From: Streptomyces sp. NRRL F-5727
Lineage (GTDB): Bacteria > Actinomycetota > Actinomycetes > Streptomycetales > Streptomycetaceae
NCBI RefSeq assembly: GCF_000719555.1
Contig: NZ_JOGX01000023.1
Span: 17,266-81,265, forward strand
DNA length: 64,000 bases
Direction: 5' to 3'
Shown here: positions 17,107 through 26,231 of the stretch, one piece after another
Numbering within the stretch: position 1 is the stretch's first letter
Layout of the letters: each line of letters starts with the position of its first letter
Notes under the pieces: model-generated
What the model saw: only the letters and a program-made list of their open reading frames with translations
What the model was told of the DNA's origin: nothing
The model's database searches: none
Made by a program: the position numbers and the translations under genes

Positions 17107-17690
17107 GTGCCCCGCCCTTCTCCTTCCGTCCCTCCGCCCCCTGACCGCACGCCACCGATCACCCGGCTCTCCACCTTCCTGCTGCAAGGCGACGCCGTGC
17201 GGGCCGCGTGGGAGCGGTTCGACGACGAGCACACCGACCTCGACGGCTGGCCGTACGACCAGGACACTACGACGCCCGGCAGGCCGAGAAGGACGCCGCC
17301 CTCTGGCACCGCTTCTCTCCCCTGCGAGAGCAAGCCGCCGCCCTGCTGGACGCGGCCGAGACGTCCGCCGACCAGCTCGCCGGAAAGTCCGGCCAAGCCC
17401 GTTGGAGCTGGCAGCTCGCCCACCTGCGCGGGGCCCTCGAACGGGTCGACACCGCCCATACCGAGTACGAGCGGGTGGCGGCCGATCCGTCCACCAGCGC
17501 CGAGGACCTCCTCGCAGCCTCCGCCGTACGCAACAAGCAAGCCTCCGAAGCCCTGGTCGACTGGCTCACCCACGGACGTGCGGTCCTGGAGATCCACGCC
17601 GCCACCGTGCGGGCCGGGCAGACCGGCATTCGCCTCACCACCCGCGCGCCGCACGCCGCCACACCGGCATCACCCGCCCGCCGTCGCTGA
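17107..17690 (+). pseudogene. Helical paralogue of the 19759 gene, frameshifted
   Basis: GTG 17107 opens a frame encoding FLLQGDAVRAAWERFDDEHTD and GWPYDQD, which then runs into unrelated Thr/Pro-rich sequence. From about 17270 the next frame continues with HYDARQAEKDAALWHRF and on to the stop at 17690. The gene at 19759 reads through the same point in one frame (GWPYDDESYGWRKVQRD...WRAF). Adding one base at about 17268 (GACAC to GACCAC) restores full colinearity. Either the gene carries a 1-nt deletion or this is a sequencing error in a C pair. Function of the family unknown; it is helical, without a catalytic motif. Confidence 0.65.
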
Positions 17691-17738
17691 CCCCCCTTTC
17701 TCTCTCTTCTTCCGCACCTCACTTTCTTGGAGCCCTTC

Positions 17739-18986
17739 GTGTCTCAGCGCCCGCTCGTCCTGGTCGTCGCCCCTGGTGATGACGTGTACCGCGGCTACTG
17801 CCTGCGCCAGGTCGCCGACGCGTACGACGTCGCCGTCCTCACCACCGGCCCGCTCACCTGGGAGAAGCCGTACGTCGTCGACCACGAGACGGTCGCCGAC
17901 TTCGACGACGTGGACGCCCTGCTCAACGCCGCCGAAGCCATCACCACGCGCCGGCCGGTCGCGGGCGTGCTGACCTGGAACGAGTCCCACCTCACCGCGG
18001 TCGCCCAGCTCGCCGAACGTCTCGGCCTGGCGGTCACCACCCCGGAGTCGGTCCGCACCTGCCGAGACAAGGCCGCCAGCCGCGCCGCGTTCGCCCGCCA
18101 CGGTGTGCCCTCCGCCCGCTCCGTCGCCGCCGCGTCCCTCGACGAGGCTCTCGCGGTCGCCGAGGCGATCGGCTTCCCCGTCGTGGTCAAGCCGGCGGCC
18201 GTGGGCGGCAGCATCGGCGTCATCAAGGCCGAGACCCGCGAGGACCTCGCCGAGGCGTACGCGTTCGCGACCCGCGGCGTGCAGCAGCACGGCGGCGACA
18301 ACTGCAGCGTCCTCGTCGAGGAGTACCTGTCCGGCCCGGAGGTGAGCGTCGAGTGCGTCACCTATCAGGGCGTGACCACGCCGGTCGCCGTCACCCGCAA
18401 GGAACTCGGCGACGAGCCGCTCTTCGAGGAGACCGGCCACACCCTCACGGCCGGCGATCCGCTCCTGGAGACCGTCGCCCCGATCGCCAAGGCCGCCGTG
18501 CGGGCGACCGGCGTGACCGGGGGCATCCAGCACGTGGAGATCCGCCTCACCCCCACGGGCCCGCGTGTGATCGAGGTCAACGGACGGATTGGCGGCGACT
18601 GGATCGGCTGGGCCGTCGAGCAGGCCCTCGGCCTGCCCCTCGCCCGGATCGCCGCCGACATCGCCGTCGGCGCCGCCCCCGACCTGACGCCGACGCGCCA
18701 GGAGGCCGTCGCGATCCAGGTCCTGTACGCCCCGGCGTCCGGCACGCTCACCCAGCGGAGCATCGCCTCCGGCTTCGCCGAGACGGCCGGCTGGGTCCAC
18801 GGCCCGGCCTGGCTGATGGAGGAGGGCGACGAGGTCCTCCTCCCGCCCGAGGGCGACCTGGACTCCTCGCGCGTGGGCCTGATCGCGACGTACGCCGACA
18901 CCATCGGTCTCGCCGTCGCCCGCCGCAGCGCCACCAACGGCCACATCGCCCTCGCCGTCGACGCCCCTGCCCCGGGCCGCCCGTGA
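17739..18986 (+). CDS. ATP-grasp ligase (carboxylate-amine/thiol type)
   Basis: A 415-residue ATP-grasp enzyme, expected to activate a carboxylate as acyl phosphate and join it to an amine or thiol. The N-terminal pre-ATP-grasp Rossmann-like domain covers about residues 1-100, and the ATP-binding part follows (GFPVVVKPAAVGGSIGV, VLVEEYLSGPEVSVE). The metal/phosphate segment IEVNGRIGGDW comes near residue 278 and a C-terminal biotin-carboxylase-like lid domain ends the protein. The start is GTG 17739 with CTTGGAG upstream; TTG 17727 is an alternative. The substrate is unknown. It is embedded among DUF317 genes and its last 4 nt overlap one of them. Confidence 0.8.
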   Translation: MSQRPLVLVVAPGDDVYRGYCLRQVADAYDVAVLTTGPLTWEKPYVVDHETVADFDDVDALLNAAEAITTRRPVAGVLTWNESHLTAVAQLAERLGLAVTTPESVRTCRDKAASRAAFARHGVPSARSVAAASLDEALAVAEAIGFPVVVKPAAVGGSIGVIKAETREDLAEAYAFATRGVQQHGGDNCSVLVEEYLSGPEVSVECVTYQGVTTPVAVTRKELGDEPLFEETGHTLTAGDPLLETVAPIAKAAVRATGVTGGIQHVEIRLTPTGPRVIEVNGRIGGDWIGWAVEQALGLPLARIAADIAVGAAPDLTPTRQEAVAIQVLYAPASGTLTQRSIASGFAETAGWVHGPAWLMEEGDEVLLPPEGDLDSSRVGLIATYADTIGLAVARRSATNGHIALAVDAPAPGRP

Positions 18987-19762
18987 CCGAGACCGCCCGG
19001 CAGCCCGCACTCGCCCAGGTCTCGCCCCGGTACCTCGCCGGAGGCGGTGACCCCCGCTGGGTCACCGCGCCCCTCCAGCAGGTCTACCGGTGGCAGATCG
19101 CGCACCTCCCCCTCACCCCGGTGGTGCGTGTCATCCCCCGCGACCGCAAGGCGGAGCTGCACCTGTCGCCCGACCCCGACCAGCCCTGGTGGATCCTGCG
19201 GCACCTCGGGGCCGGAGAGGAGAAGTCCTGGACGATGTCGTTCGGGGCCCGCACACCGGCTGAGATCATCACGGCGGCGACCGCCGCCTACGCCGCCGGG
19301 TCCGCGCCCGAAGACCTCCTCGATCCCGTCACGGTCCTCGAACAGGCCGGCTGGCCCTCGCGCCACCAACGGCACTTCGACTCCCCCGACGGGCACGTCC
19401 ACATCGGCCGTCTCGCCAACGGCTCGTGGCACACCAAGGTCACCGCCGGCATGGAACCCTGGCGGATCTCGCACCAGCAAGTAGCCGTCTGGGAAGCGCA
19501 CTTCACCGAGCACACCCCGCCGCACGTGGTCGCCGCGTTCCTCGCCGACCTCGTCTCCCCCGACCCGGTCCTGCGCCACGAACGGACCATGGCCCCCGCC
19601 CTGCGGTACAGCGTCCGCATCCAGCGCGAACGCGTCCCGGCCCAGCAGGCGGAGGCAACGCTGTGGGCCCGGGTCGAGCGGCTCTTCCCCCTGAGCACCA
19701 GCCGCGAGCTACCGCCTTCCCCGCAGCACCCGGGCGGTCCCCTCCCCCGCCGTACCCGGTGA
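18983..19762 (+). CDS. DUF317 (SPDY) protein 3
   Basis: A 259-residue DUF317 paralogue: SPRYLAGGGDPRWVTAPL, then WTMSFGARTPAEIITAAT, then EQAGWPSRHQRHFDSPDG with an intact SPDG turn, and WEAHFTEHTPPHVVAAFLADL. GTG 18983 overlaps the ATP-grasp stop (GTGA), so the two proteins are probably made in step. Confidence 0.75.
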   Translation: MTETARQPALAQVSPRYLAGGGDPRWVTAPLQQVYRWQIAHLPLTPVVRVIPRDRKAELHLSPDPDQPWWILRHLGAGEEKSWTMSFGARTPAEIITAATAAYAAGSAPEDLLDPVTVLEQAGWPSRHQRHFDSPDGHVHIGRLANGSWHTKVTAGMEPWRISHQQVAVWEAHFTEHTPPHVVAAFLADLVSPDPVLRHERTMAPALRYSVRIQRERVPAQQAEATLWARVERLFPLSTSRELPPSPQHPGGPLPRRTR

Positions 19763-20376
19763 TCACCATCCCGACCGAAGGAACCACCCTGACCTCCCCG
19801 TTCCCCTATCGCGCCGACCAGCACGCCGCCGCCCTCCAGGCGCTGGCGGTGTTCTTGGTGCAGAGCGAGATGATCCTCGCCTCCTGGGATTCCTACTCCG
19901 ACAGGCACACCGATACCGACGGCTGGCCGTACGACGACGAGTCGTATGGCTGGCGCAAGGTTCAGCGAGATACACAGACCTGGCGCGCTTTCGAGCCTGT
20001 CCGCCGTTCGGCGCGCTACCTGCTCGCCACGGCGCGGTTCCAGCTGCAGCACATCGCCGCCGGCGACATCGAGCCCCGCTGGCCGTGGCAGCTGTCCGAG
20101 CTCGCCCAGGCATACGACCGCCTGGAGGCTCTGCGTACCGAGTGGGCTCAGACCCGCGAGGCCATGCGCACCTCCCGGCCGACCCACGAAGAGTTCATCG
20201 ACGCACTGGCCGAGCGGAACGCTGAAGCCTGGGGCTACCTGGATGCCTGGGCCACCCACGGCCACGCCCTCCTTGACCTGCACGCCGTCGCCCTCAAAGC
20301 CCCCGCACCAGCCCCCATCGCCGTCGCGAACCCCGCCCAGCAGCCCGCCGCCGGCCAGTCGGCGGTGAGGCGCTGA
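19759..20376 (+). CDS. Helical paralogue, intact copy
   Basis: A 205-residue helical protein, the intact paralogue of the frameshifted 17107 gene. Conserved points are VFLVQSEMILASWDSY, DTDGWPYDDE and the last helices AWATHGHALLDLHAV. The start may be GTG 19759 (overlapping the previous stop) or CTG 19789, which lies 7 nt after GAAGGA. In both copies the gene lies next to DUF317 genes. Function unknown. Confidence 0.6.
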   Translation: MITIPTEGTTLTSPFPYRADQHAAALQALAVFLVQSEMILASWDSYSDRHTDTDGWPYDDESYGWRKVQRDTQTWRAFEPVRRSARYLLATARFQLQHIAAGDIEPRWPWQLSELAQAYDRLEALRTEWAQTREAMRTSRPTHEEFIDALAERNAEAWGYLDAWATHGHALLDLHAVALKAPAPAPIAVANPAQQPAAGQSAVRR

Positions 20377-21149
20377 TGAACAAGCACGAGCTGGTCGACC
20401 AGGCGCTGGTGTCTCCCGTCTACCTCGCCGGCCCCGGCGACCCGGCGTGGGTCACCGTGCCCCTGACCACGGCGTCCGGCTGGACGGCACTGAACCAGCC
20501 ACTCGTTCCTCACGTCGTGCTGACCGGCCCCTCCTCCAAGAGCGAGCTTCGTCTGGAGCCGGTGCTGGAGGGACCGTGGTGGCATGTGTCGCACCGGGAC
20601 GGCCGCACCGGAACGGACTGGAGCGTGTCCTTCGACGGGTCCACGCCCGTCGAGCTGATCGCCGCCGTCACCGACGCCCTGCCCCACCCCGGCTACCCCC
20701 TGCGGCAGCCGGTCGACCCCTACGAGCCCCTGCGGCAGGCAGGCTGGAGCGTCGCTGGCGGCCGGGGAACCTTCCTCTCCCCGGACGGACACGTCCGCGG
20801 CAGCCGGAACACCCTCGCCGGCAGCCGCTCCTGGCGGATCACGGCCGGCCTCGACGAGGACGACCCCCTGTGGCACGCCTTCCTGTCCGCAGGCACACCC
20901 ACCGTCATCCTGGCCTCGCTCTTCAAGACCCTCGCCTCCCCGGAACCGGCACGGCGCTCCGCCGAGCAGATGAAGGGCTTCCCGCGCCGCGGGATCACCC
21001 TGGAGTGGGAGCGGTGCCCGGCCGAGCACGTCGCCCGGGCCCTGACCGAGCGGGTCGAGCAGCTCGCCGCCCGGCGCGCGGTCACCTCACCGCCGCCGTG
21101 TCCACCTGTTGGAGAAGGTCTCGCCCCGGCAGGACGGAGGCTCCGGTGA
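20376..21149 (+). CDS. DUF317 (SPDY) protein 4
   Basis: A 257-residue DUF317 paralogue with clear halves: SPVYLAGPGDPAWVTVPL and WSVSFDGSTPVELIAAVTDAL, then QAGWSVAGGRGTFLSPDG and WHAFLSAGTPTVILASLFKTL. ATG 20376 shares one base with the previous stop (TGATG). It most closely resembles the next gene, suggesting recent tandem duplication. Confidence 0.75.
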   Translation: MNKHELVDQALVSPVYLAGPGDPAWVTVPLTTASGWTALNQPLVPHVVLTGPSSKSELRLEPVLEGPWWHVSHRDGRTGTDWSVSFDGSTPVELIAAVTDALPHPGYPLRQPVDPYEPLRQAGWSVAGGRGTFLSPDGHVRGSRNTLAGSRSWRITAGLDEDDPLWHAFLSAGTPTVILASLFKTLASPEPARRSAEQMKGFPRRGITLEWERCPAEHVARALTERVEQLAARRAVTSPPPCPPVGEGLAPAGRRLR

Positions 21150-21898
21150 CCGACATGATCGACCAGGCGCTCATCTTACCCCGCTACCTCGCCGGCCCCG
21201 GCGACGCGGGCTGGGTGACCATTCCCCTACACGAGGCCGCTGGCTGGAGCCACGGACACGAGCCCCTGCTGCCCCGGGTCCTTCTCTCCAGTCCGGACCA
21301 GAAAACGCTCCTGCGACTCGAGCCCGCACCCGGCGACCAGTGGTGGCGGATCATCCACAACGGCGGCAGTGCGGCCACCAGTTGGTACGCGTCCTTCGGC
21401 GCGCGGACCCCCGTCGAGCTGATCGCCGCGGTCACCGACACCCTGACCGACCCTGCCTACAACGAGCGGGCCGTCGCCGATCCCACTCAGCCGCTGCGCC
21501 AGGCCGGGTGGGAGACAGCGCCCTCCGGCGAGTTCCGCTCCCCCGACGGCATCGTGACGGGCGAGCGGATCACCTTCTCCGGCATGACCAGCTGGTTCAT
21601 CACCGCCGCCCTCGACCAGGACCACACGGTCTGGCAGGCGCGCTTCGACGGCCGCGCCCCCGCCAGCGTCGTAACGGCCTTCACCCAGGCACTGGCCGTC
21701 GCAAAGCCGCTGCCGAGAACGCACGAGCAAACCCTCGGCCTCAGCAGGCAGCGTCTCACCCTCCACTGGCAGCAGGCGACGCCCGAGACCGTCGCCTCCG
21801 CGCTGCCCGTCCGCGTGCAGCGCCTGGCCGCCCGCCGGCGCAGCAAGCCGTCACCGGCGCCGCAGCCACCTCGGTCGACGCCGCACCGTACCCACTGA
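21146..21898 (+). CDS. DUF317 (SPDY) protein 5
   Basis: A 250-residue DUF317 paralogue, close to the previous one: LPRYLAGPGDAGWVTIPL, WYASFGARTPVELIAAVTDTL, QAGWETAPSGEFRSPDG, WQARFDGRAPASVVTAF. GTG 21146 overlaps the previous stop and lies behind GGAGG. It ends 48 nt before the coupling-protein gene. Confidence 0.75.
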   Translation: MTDMIDQALILPRYLAGPGDAGWVTIPLHEAAGWSHGHEPLLPRVLLSSPDQKTLLRLEPAPGDQWWRIIHNGGSAATSWYASFGARTPVELIAAVTDTLTDPAYNERAVADPTQPLRQAGWETAPSGEFRSPDGIVTGERITFSGMTSWFITAALDQDHTVWQARFDGRAPASVVTAFTQALAVAKPLPRTHEQTLGLSRQRLTLHWQQATPETVASALPVRVQRLAARRRSKPSPAPQPPRSTPHRTH

Positions 21899-21946
21899 CC
21901 ACCTCAACACCGACCCTCCCCGGCACCGCCAAGGAACCACTGCCCC

Positions 21947-23740
21947 TTGCCCAGTCCCTCTTCCTCCAGCTCCGACGGCTATGACATAGCCCTGAAGATC
22001 GGCATCGCCGTCTTCGCCATCGGCTTCCCCCTCGCCAACTTCGCTTGGCTGGCCGGGAACGTCGCCGCCCGGTTGTCCGGGACCACCCCGTGGGCGTCCT
22101 ACCGTCCGGCTGACGCGCTCCTCCATCCCGGCCAGCTCTGGCCCGCAGCAGGAGAAACGTCCCTGCTCGTCGCCACCCGTATCGTCCCTGTCCTGCTGAC
22201 GCTGGCCCTCGCCGCCGGCGCGGGCGTCCTGTGGCTCCGGTACAAGAACCGGTCCGGCGGCGGGAAGAAGACCGTCGACGGGATGGCGACGGTCCGCGAC
22301 ATCCAGCCGCTGCTCGCCAGAGCCGTCGAAGCCAAGGCCCGCTCCCTGCGGCCGAGCCTGAAGCACGCCAAGCACATCACCCCCCGCGACGCCGGCATCC
22401 TCGTCGGCAACCTCGCCGGGACCCGACGCGAGGTCCGCATGGGCTTCGAGGACGTCGCCGTCGCGATCATGGCCCCCCGCTCCGGCAAGACGACCTCCCT
22501 CGCGATTCCCTCGATCCTCGCCGCGCCCGGACCGGTCCTGCTCACCTCCAACAAGGCGGCAGGCGACGCCTTTACGGCGACCTTCGACGCCCGTGCCGCC
22601 GTGGGGCGGGTGTGGTCGATGGACCCGCAGCAGATCGCCCACGCCGCCCGCGAGATGTGGTGGAACCCCCTCGCCGACGCGAAGACCCTCGACGGCGCCA
22701 ACCGGCTGGCCGGGCACTTCCTCGCCGCAAGCGTGGACGCGAGCCAGCAGGGCGACTTCTGGTCCAAGGCCGGCAGCAACATCCTGTCTCAGCTCTTCCT
22801 GGCCGCCGCGCTGGACGAGCGGCCGATCACCGACGTGATGCAGTGGCTGGCCTTCCCCGCCGACCGGCGCCCGCTCGACATCCTGCGCGACCACAAGTTC
22901 ACCGCGGTCGCCTCCCAGTTGAAGGGCACGGTGGAGGGGCCGCCGGAGACCCGGGACGGCATCTACGAGACCGCCCGCCAGTACGCCTCCGCCCTGCTCA
23001 ACAGCGAGATAGCCGCGTGGGTCACCCCTCAGAAGGACGTCCCCGAGTTCCGGCCGACCAACTTCGTGACGAGCAACGACTCGTTGTTCCTGCTGTCGAA
23101 GGACGGTGGCGGCGGCGCGAGCGCGCTGATCGCGGCGTGTGCCGACAGCGTGATGCGGGCCGCGACCGCCCAGGCCGAACGCGCCGGCGGACGGCTCGAC
23201 CCGCCTATGCTCGCGATCCTCGACGAGGCCGCCAACGTGTGCAAGATCAGCGACCTTCCTGATCTGTACTCCCACCTCGGCAGCCGCGGGATCATCCCGA
23301 TCACCATCCTCCAGTCCTACCGCCAGGGCCAGAAAGTCTGGGGGGACACCGGCATGGACGCCATGTGGAGCGCGGCCACCGTGAAGATCATCGGCTCCGG
23401 TATCGACGACCCGGATTTCGCGGACAAGCTCAGCAGGATGGTCGGCGACCACGACGTCGAGACCGTCTCGACCTCGCACTCCGAGTCCGGGAAGTCGACC
23501 TCGGTGTCGATGCGGCAGGAGCGGATCCTGCCGGCCGACGCGATCCGCGCCCTCCCCAAGGGCAGCGCCCTGTGCCTGGCCACCGGTATGCGCGTCGCCA
23601 TGCTCGACCTGCGCCCCTGGTACGCCGAGCCCGGCGCCGACGAACTCGCCGCCGCCTCCGCCCGCGCCTCGAAGGCCATCACCGCCCGGGCCCTCGCCAA
23701 GACCGCCTCCCGGCAGGACGACTACGACTCAGCGGCGTGA
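21947..23740 (+). CDS. VirD4/TraG-type coupling ATPase
   Basis: A 597-residue type IV coupling protein that should recruit DNA to the transfer channel and pump it. Two N-terminal membrane segments lie at about residues 10-35 and 66-87. Walker A is APRSGKTT at about 176-183 and Walker B ends with Asp426 (MLAILDEAAN), followed by the TraG-typical helix DLPDLYSHLGSRGI and ILQSYRQGQ. The start is TTG 21947 with AAGGAA about 10 nt upstream. It is encoded far from the other transfer genes, with the paralogue-rich block between. Confidence 0.88.
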   Translation: MPSPSSSSSDGYDIALKIGIAVFAIGFPLANFAWLAGNVAARLSGTTPWASYRPADALLHPGQLWPAAGETSLLVATRIVPVLLTLALAAGAGVLWLRYKNRSGGGKKTVDGMATVRDIQPLLARAVEAKARSLRPSLKHAKHITPRDAGILVGNLAGTRREVRMGFEDVAVAIMAPRSGKTTSLAIPSILAAPGPVLLTSNKAAGDAFTATFDARAAVGRVWSMDPQQIAHAAREMWWNPLADAKTLDGANRLAGHFLAASVDASQQGDFWSKAGSNILSQLFLAAALDERPITDVMQWLAFPADRRPLDILRDHKFTAVASQLKGTVEGPPETRDGIYETARQYASALLNSEIAAWVTPQKDVPEFRPTNFVTSNDSLFLLSKDGGGGASALIAACADSVMRAATAQAERAGGRLDPPMLAILDEAANVCKISDLPDLYSHLGSRGIIPITILQSYRQGQKVWGDTGMDAMWSAATVKIIGSGIDDPDFADKLSRMVGDHDVETVSTSHSESGKSTSVSMRQERILPADAIRALPKGSALCLATGMRVAMLDLRPWYAEPGADELAAASARASKAITARALAKTASRQDDYDSAA

Positions 23741-23760
23741 CCAGCCGTCCCCGGCCGCGG

Positions 23761-24654
23761 ATGCACGCCCCCAGCACGTCGCGACCAAGTTCGCCGTGGC
23801 CGCCGGATCTCCCATCCCCGAAAGGATCTCCTCCCATCACACCCTCATCCGCTTCGGACACCGCAGCGCCCTTCCGGGACCTCGCCACCCACTTCGCGGC
23901 ACTGCGCGCCCAAGTCGACGCCGTGGACAAGGCGCCGGGCCCCGGGTTCCTCTCCAAGATCACGCCGCTCCTCCTGGAATCCCAGCAACTGACGAGACAG
24001 CTCGTCACAGCGCTGTCGCGGCTCAGCACGAGCGAGTACGTCACTGTGCCCGGCAGCCGCAGCACCCTGGACACCCTCACCGCCACCGTCGCCAGCGCGG
24101 CCCTCGTGACCACCCACCTCGCCCAGGCCATCTCCGTCAATCCTCTGATCGGCGAGAGCCTTCCCGGCGCGGCGGTCGACGAGAAGGCCGTCCGTCAGGC
24201 CCGCGAGACCGATGCCGAGAGCGGCATCGTGGAGTGCCTGGCCGAAGCCCTCCACGACCTCGACCTCACCGCCACCTGCTGCTCCTACGCCGCCACCAGC
24301 ATCGGCCGCGCCCTCGAACGCGCGGAGGCGGCCATGCCCCTGCCCAAGCTCAACGCCAAACAGGCAACCGCCCTTGAGGACCTGGCCCAGGGCGAAGGGC
24401 GACGGTACGAGGACAGCTTCGGCCGCAAGACCAAGGTCTACGTCTCCGGCGGATCCTCCGTCCATCCGGCCACCTTCGCCTTCTTCGAGAAGTACCGCCT
24501 GGTCCAGGTCGAGACCGACACCTCCGACCGCCAGGGCCAGCGGGTGACCGTCACGGACCGCGCCCGGCGGCTCCTCGCCCAGTCCCGTCCGGCCACTCCC
24601 ACAGGTCGGCCCGCTCCTGTCGCACAGGCAGCGATGGCCGGACGGTCGAGGTGA
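23761..24654 (+). CDS. Winged-helix-like paralogue 1
   Basis: Up to 297 residues. The N-terminal two thirds are helical (LATHFAALRAQVDAVD, then a helical bundle) and the C-terminal 80 residues look winged-helix-like (LNAKQATALEDLAQG, FAFFEKYRLVQVETD, RVTVTDRARRLLAQ). Two starts are possible: ATG 23761 without a clear ribosome site, or ATC 23836, 9 nt after AAAGGA, which begins right before the first conserved helix. Three further genes downstream share this layout. Probably a DNA-binding regulator, by inference only. Confidence 0.55.
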   Translation: MHAPSTSRPSSPWPPDLPSPKGSPPITPSSASDTAAPFRDLATHFAALRAQVDAVDKAPGPGFLSKITPLLLESQQLTRQLVTALSRLSTSEYVTVPGSRSTLDTLTATVASAALVTTHLAQAISVNPLIGESLPGAAVDEKAVRQARETDAESGIVECLAEALHDLDLTATCCSYAATSIGRALERAEAAMPLPKLNAKQATALEDLAQGEGRRYEDSFGRKTKVYVSGGSSVHPATFAFFEKYRLVQVETDTSDRQGQRVTVTDRARRLLAQSRPATPTGRPAPVAQAAMAGRSR

Positions 24655-24659
24655 GGGCC

Positions 24660-25376
24660 ATGGCCGATGAGCAGGGCCGGTTCCTGGTCTCACCGCGGCA
24701 CCTGGCCGGAGCCGGGGACCGTCTCGCCGACGTCCTCGGGCCGCTGATCCACGTTTTCGGGTGGTCCTGGACTCACGATCGGGAGACCGGACAGGTCACC
24801 GTGGTCAGTCCCGACGACACGCTCCAAGTGGACTTCTCGCCGTCCCGTCTGGACGGTATGTGGCGGACGATCGCCCGCAACGACCTGGCCTGGAAGATCA
24901 CCGCTACGCGGCAGACGCCGCTGGAGGCCCTCGCCAGCGTCACCCAGGCGCTGCCCCAACTGCTGGGCGACATGCGGCATTCGGACCGCATCCCGCTGAC
25001 GGAACGTTCCGTCGCCGACATCGCCGACCTGTACGACTGGACGACGGGCGCAGGGTCGTACACCTCTCCGGACGGGCACTGCACCATGCATCACTCGCCC
25101 GGCCAGCCGTGGCGGGTGGAGCACTCCGTATTCGACGGATTCGACACCCATTGGACCGTCCACGCCACGGGTGCCGTTCCGGCCCAGCTACCGGCCCAGT
25201 TCCTCACCTTCCTGGCCACGCCCGACCCGGTGGAGCGCACCCTCGCGGACGTCCCGTACCTGGCCCGGAGTTCAGCCCGGCTGACCTCGCTCACCGGTCT
25301 CCCCTCGGGGCTCGGGGCGCAGGTCGTCCACGCGCTCGGAGCTCTGCCCACCAACGGGGAGGGGCGCCGGCGATGA
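24660..25376 (+). CDS. DUF317 (SPDY) protein 6
   Basis: A 238-residue DUF317 paralogue: SPRHLAGAGDRLADVLGPL, WKITATRQTPLEALASVTQAL, TTGAGSYTSPDG, WTVHATGAVPAQLPAQFLTFL. ATG 24660 follows GAGGTGAGG; GTG 24651, overlapping the previous stop, is an alternative. It is the most diverged of the six and is isolated from the others by the coupling-protein gene. Confidence 0.72.
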   Translation: MADEQGRFLVSPRHLAGAGDRLADVLGPLIHVFGWSWTHDRETGQVTVVSPDDTLQVDFSPSRLDGMWRTIARNDLAWKITATRQTPLEALASVTQALPQLLGDMRHSDRIPLTERSVADIADLYDWTTGAGSYTSPDGHCTMHHSPGQPWRVEHSVFDGFDTHWTVHATGAVPAQLPAQFLTFLATPDPVERTLADVPYLARSSARLTSLTGLPSGLGAQVVHALGALPTNGEGRRR

Positions 25377-26200
25377 CAAGCCCTTCGGATTCCCGCCCCT
25401 GTCTGTCGGCCGAGCTTGCCCCCGCCCACGTCCTGGTGCTGGCGGAGGAAGTCACCATGTTTCGGGACCGCCTTTCCACACTGGAGTTCTCCCGGCCGGC
25501 CGCTCCGTCGGAAGCCCTGGCACACGCAGGGCGCGCCGATGGCCTCGCCGATACCGCAAGGGCGGTGAGGACCGAGATCGGCAAGGTCCGGCTCTACGTG
25601 AGCCCCGCGGTAGAGGACGCGTACAGCCGTATCCGCCTCCTGGAGACCCAGGCGGCCCTCGCAGGCGATCACCTGCGGATGGTCCACGCCTACCTCGTCC
25701 GAGTACCGCCGCAGGAGCGCGCCCACCGTCCCTACCCGCGCGGTCGGGTCCTCGACACCCTCCTCGAAGCCGGCCATCACCTGCAAGACGCGACTCTGCT
25801 GACCTCGCTCGGCGCCTCCGACGCCCTGCGTGCCGCCACGGATCTCGCGGGTGCGCTCCGCGCCCAGAAGCTGGTCGGCGGCAGGCCGCAGGCGATGTCT
25901 CCCACGCAGTACCAGGCGCTGCGCGCCATCGCGGCCGGGCGTCTGAGCGTCGAGGACACCGGTGGCCGCGAGTGGGCGTGGATGAGGGACGCGTCGTTCT
26001 CGATGGGCACGGTCCGGTCCCTGGAGTCGCGGGGCTGGGTCCGCCGCGAGGCACGCCACCCCGTTCCCGGGGCGCGGTCCGCCCGCCTTCACCTCACCGA
26101 GGTCGGCCGCATTGCCCTCGCCTCCTGGCTCGGCCGTGTCCCCGTCGCCTCCCGCCCGGCCGCACTCGCCACCCGGGCAAGCCGGACGCCCGTCCGCTGA
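25373..26200 (+). CDS. Winged-helix-like paralogue 2
   Basis: A 275-residue protein: a helical N-terminal region with long amphipathic helices, then a C-terminal domain MSPTQYQALRAIAAGRLSV, MGTVRSLESRGWVRRE and LHLTEVGRIALASWL that follows the MarR-type winged-helix order (helix, recognition helix, wing, helix). ATG 25373 overlaps the DUF317 stop (ATGA). Probable regulator or DNA-binding accessory protein. Confidence 0.6.
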   Translation: MTSPSDSRPCLSAELAPAHVLVLAEEVTMFRDRLSTLEFSRPAAPSEALAHAGRADGLADTARAVRTEIGKVRLYVSPAVEDAYSRIRLLETQAALAGDHLRMVHAYLVRVPPQERAHRPYPRGRVLDTLLEAGHHLQDATLLTSLGASDALRAATDLAGALRAQKLVGGRPQAMSPTQYQALRAIAAGRLSVEDTGGREWAWMRDASFSMGTVRSLESRGWVRREARHPVPGARSARLHLTEVGRIALASWLGRVPVASRPAALATRASRTPVR

Positions 26201-26231
26201 GCCGTACTCCCCCGATCCGAAGGCAGCCCCC

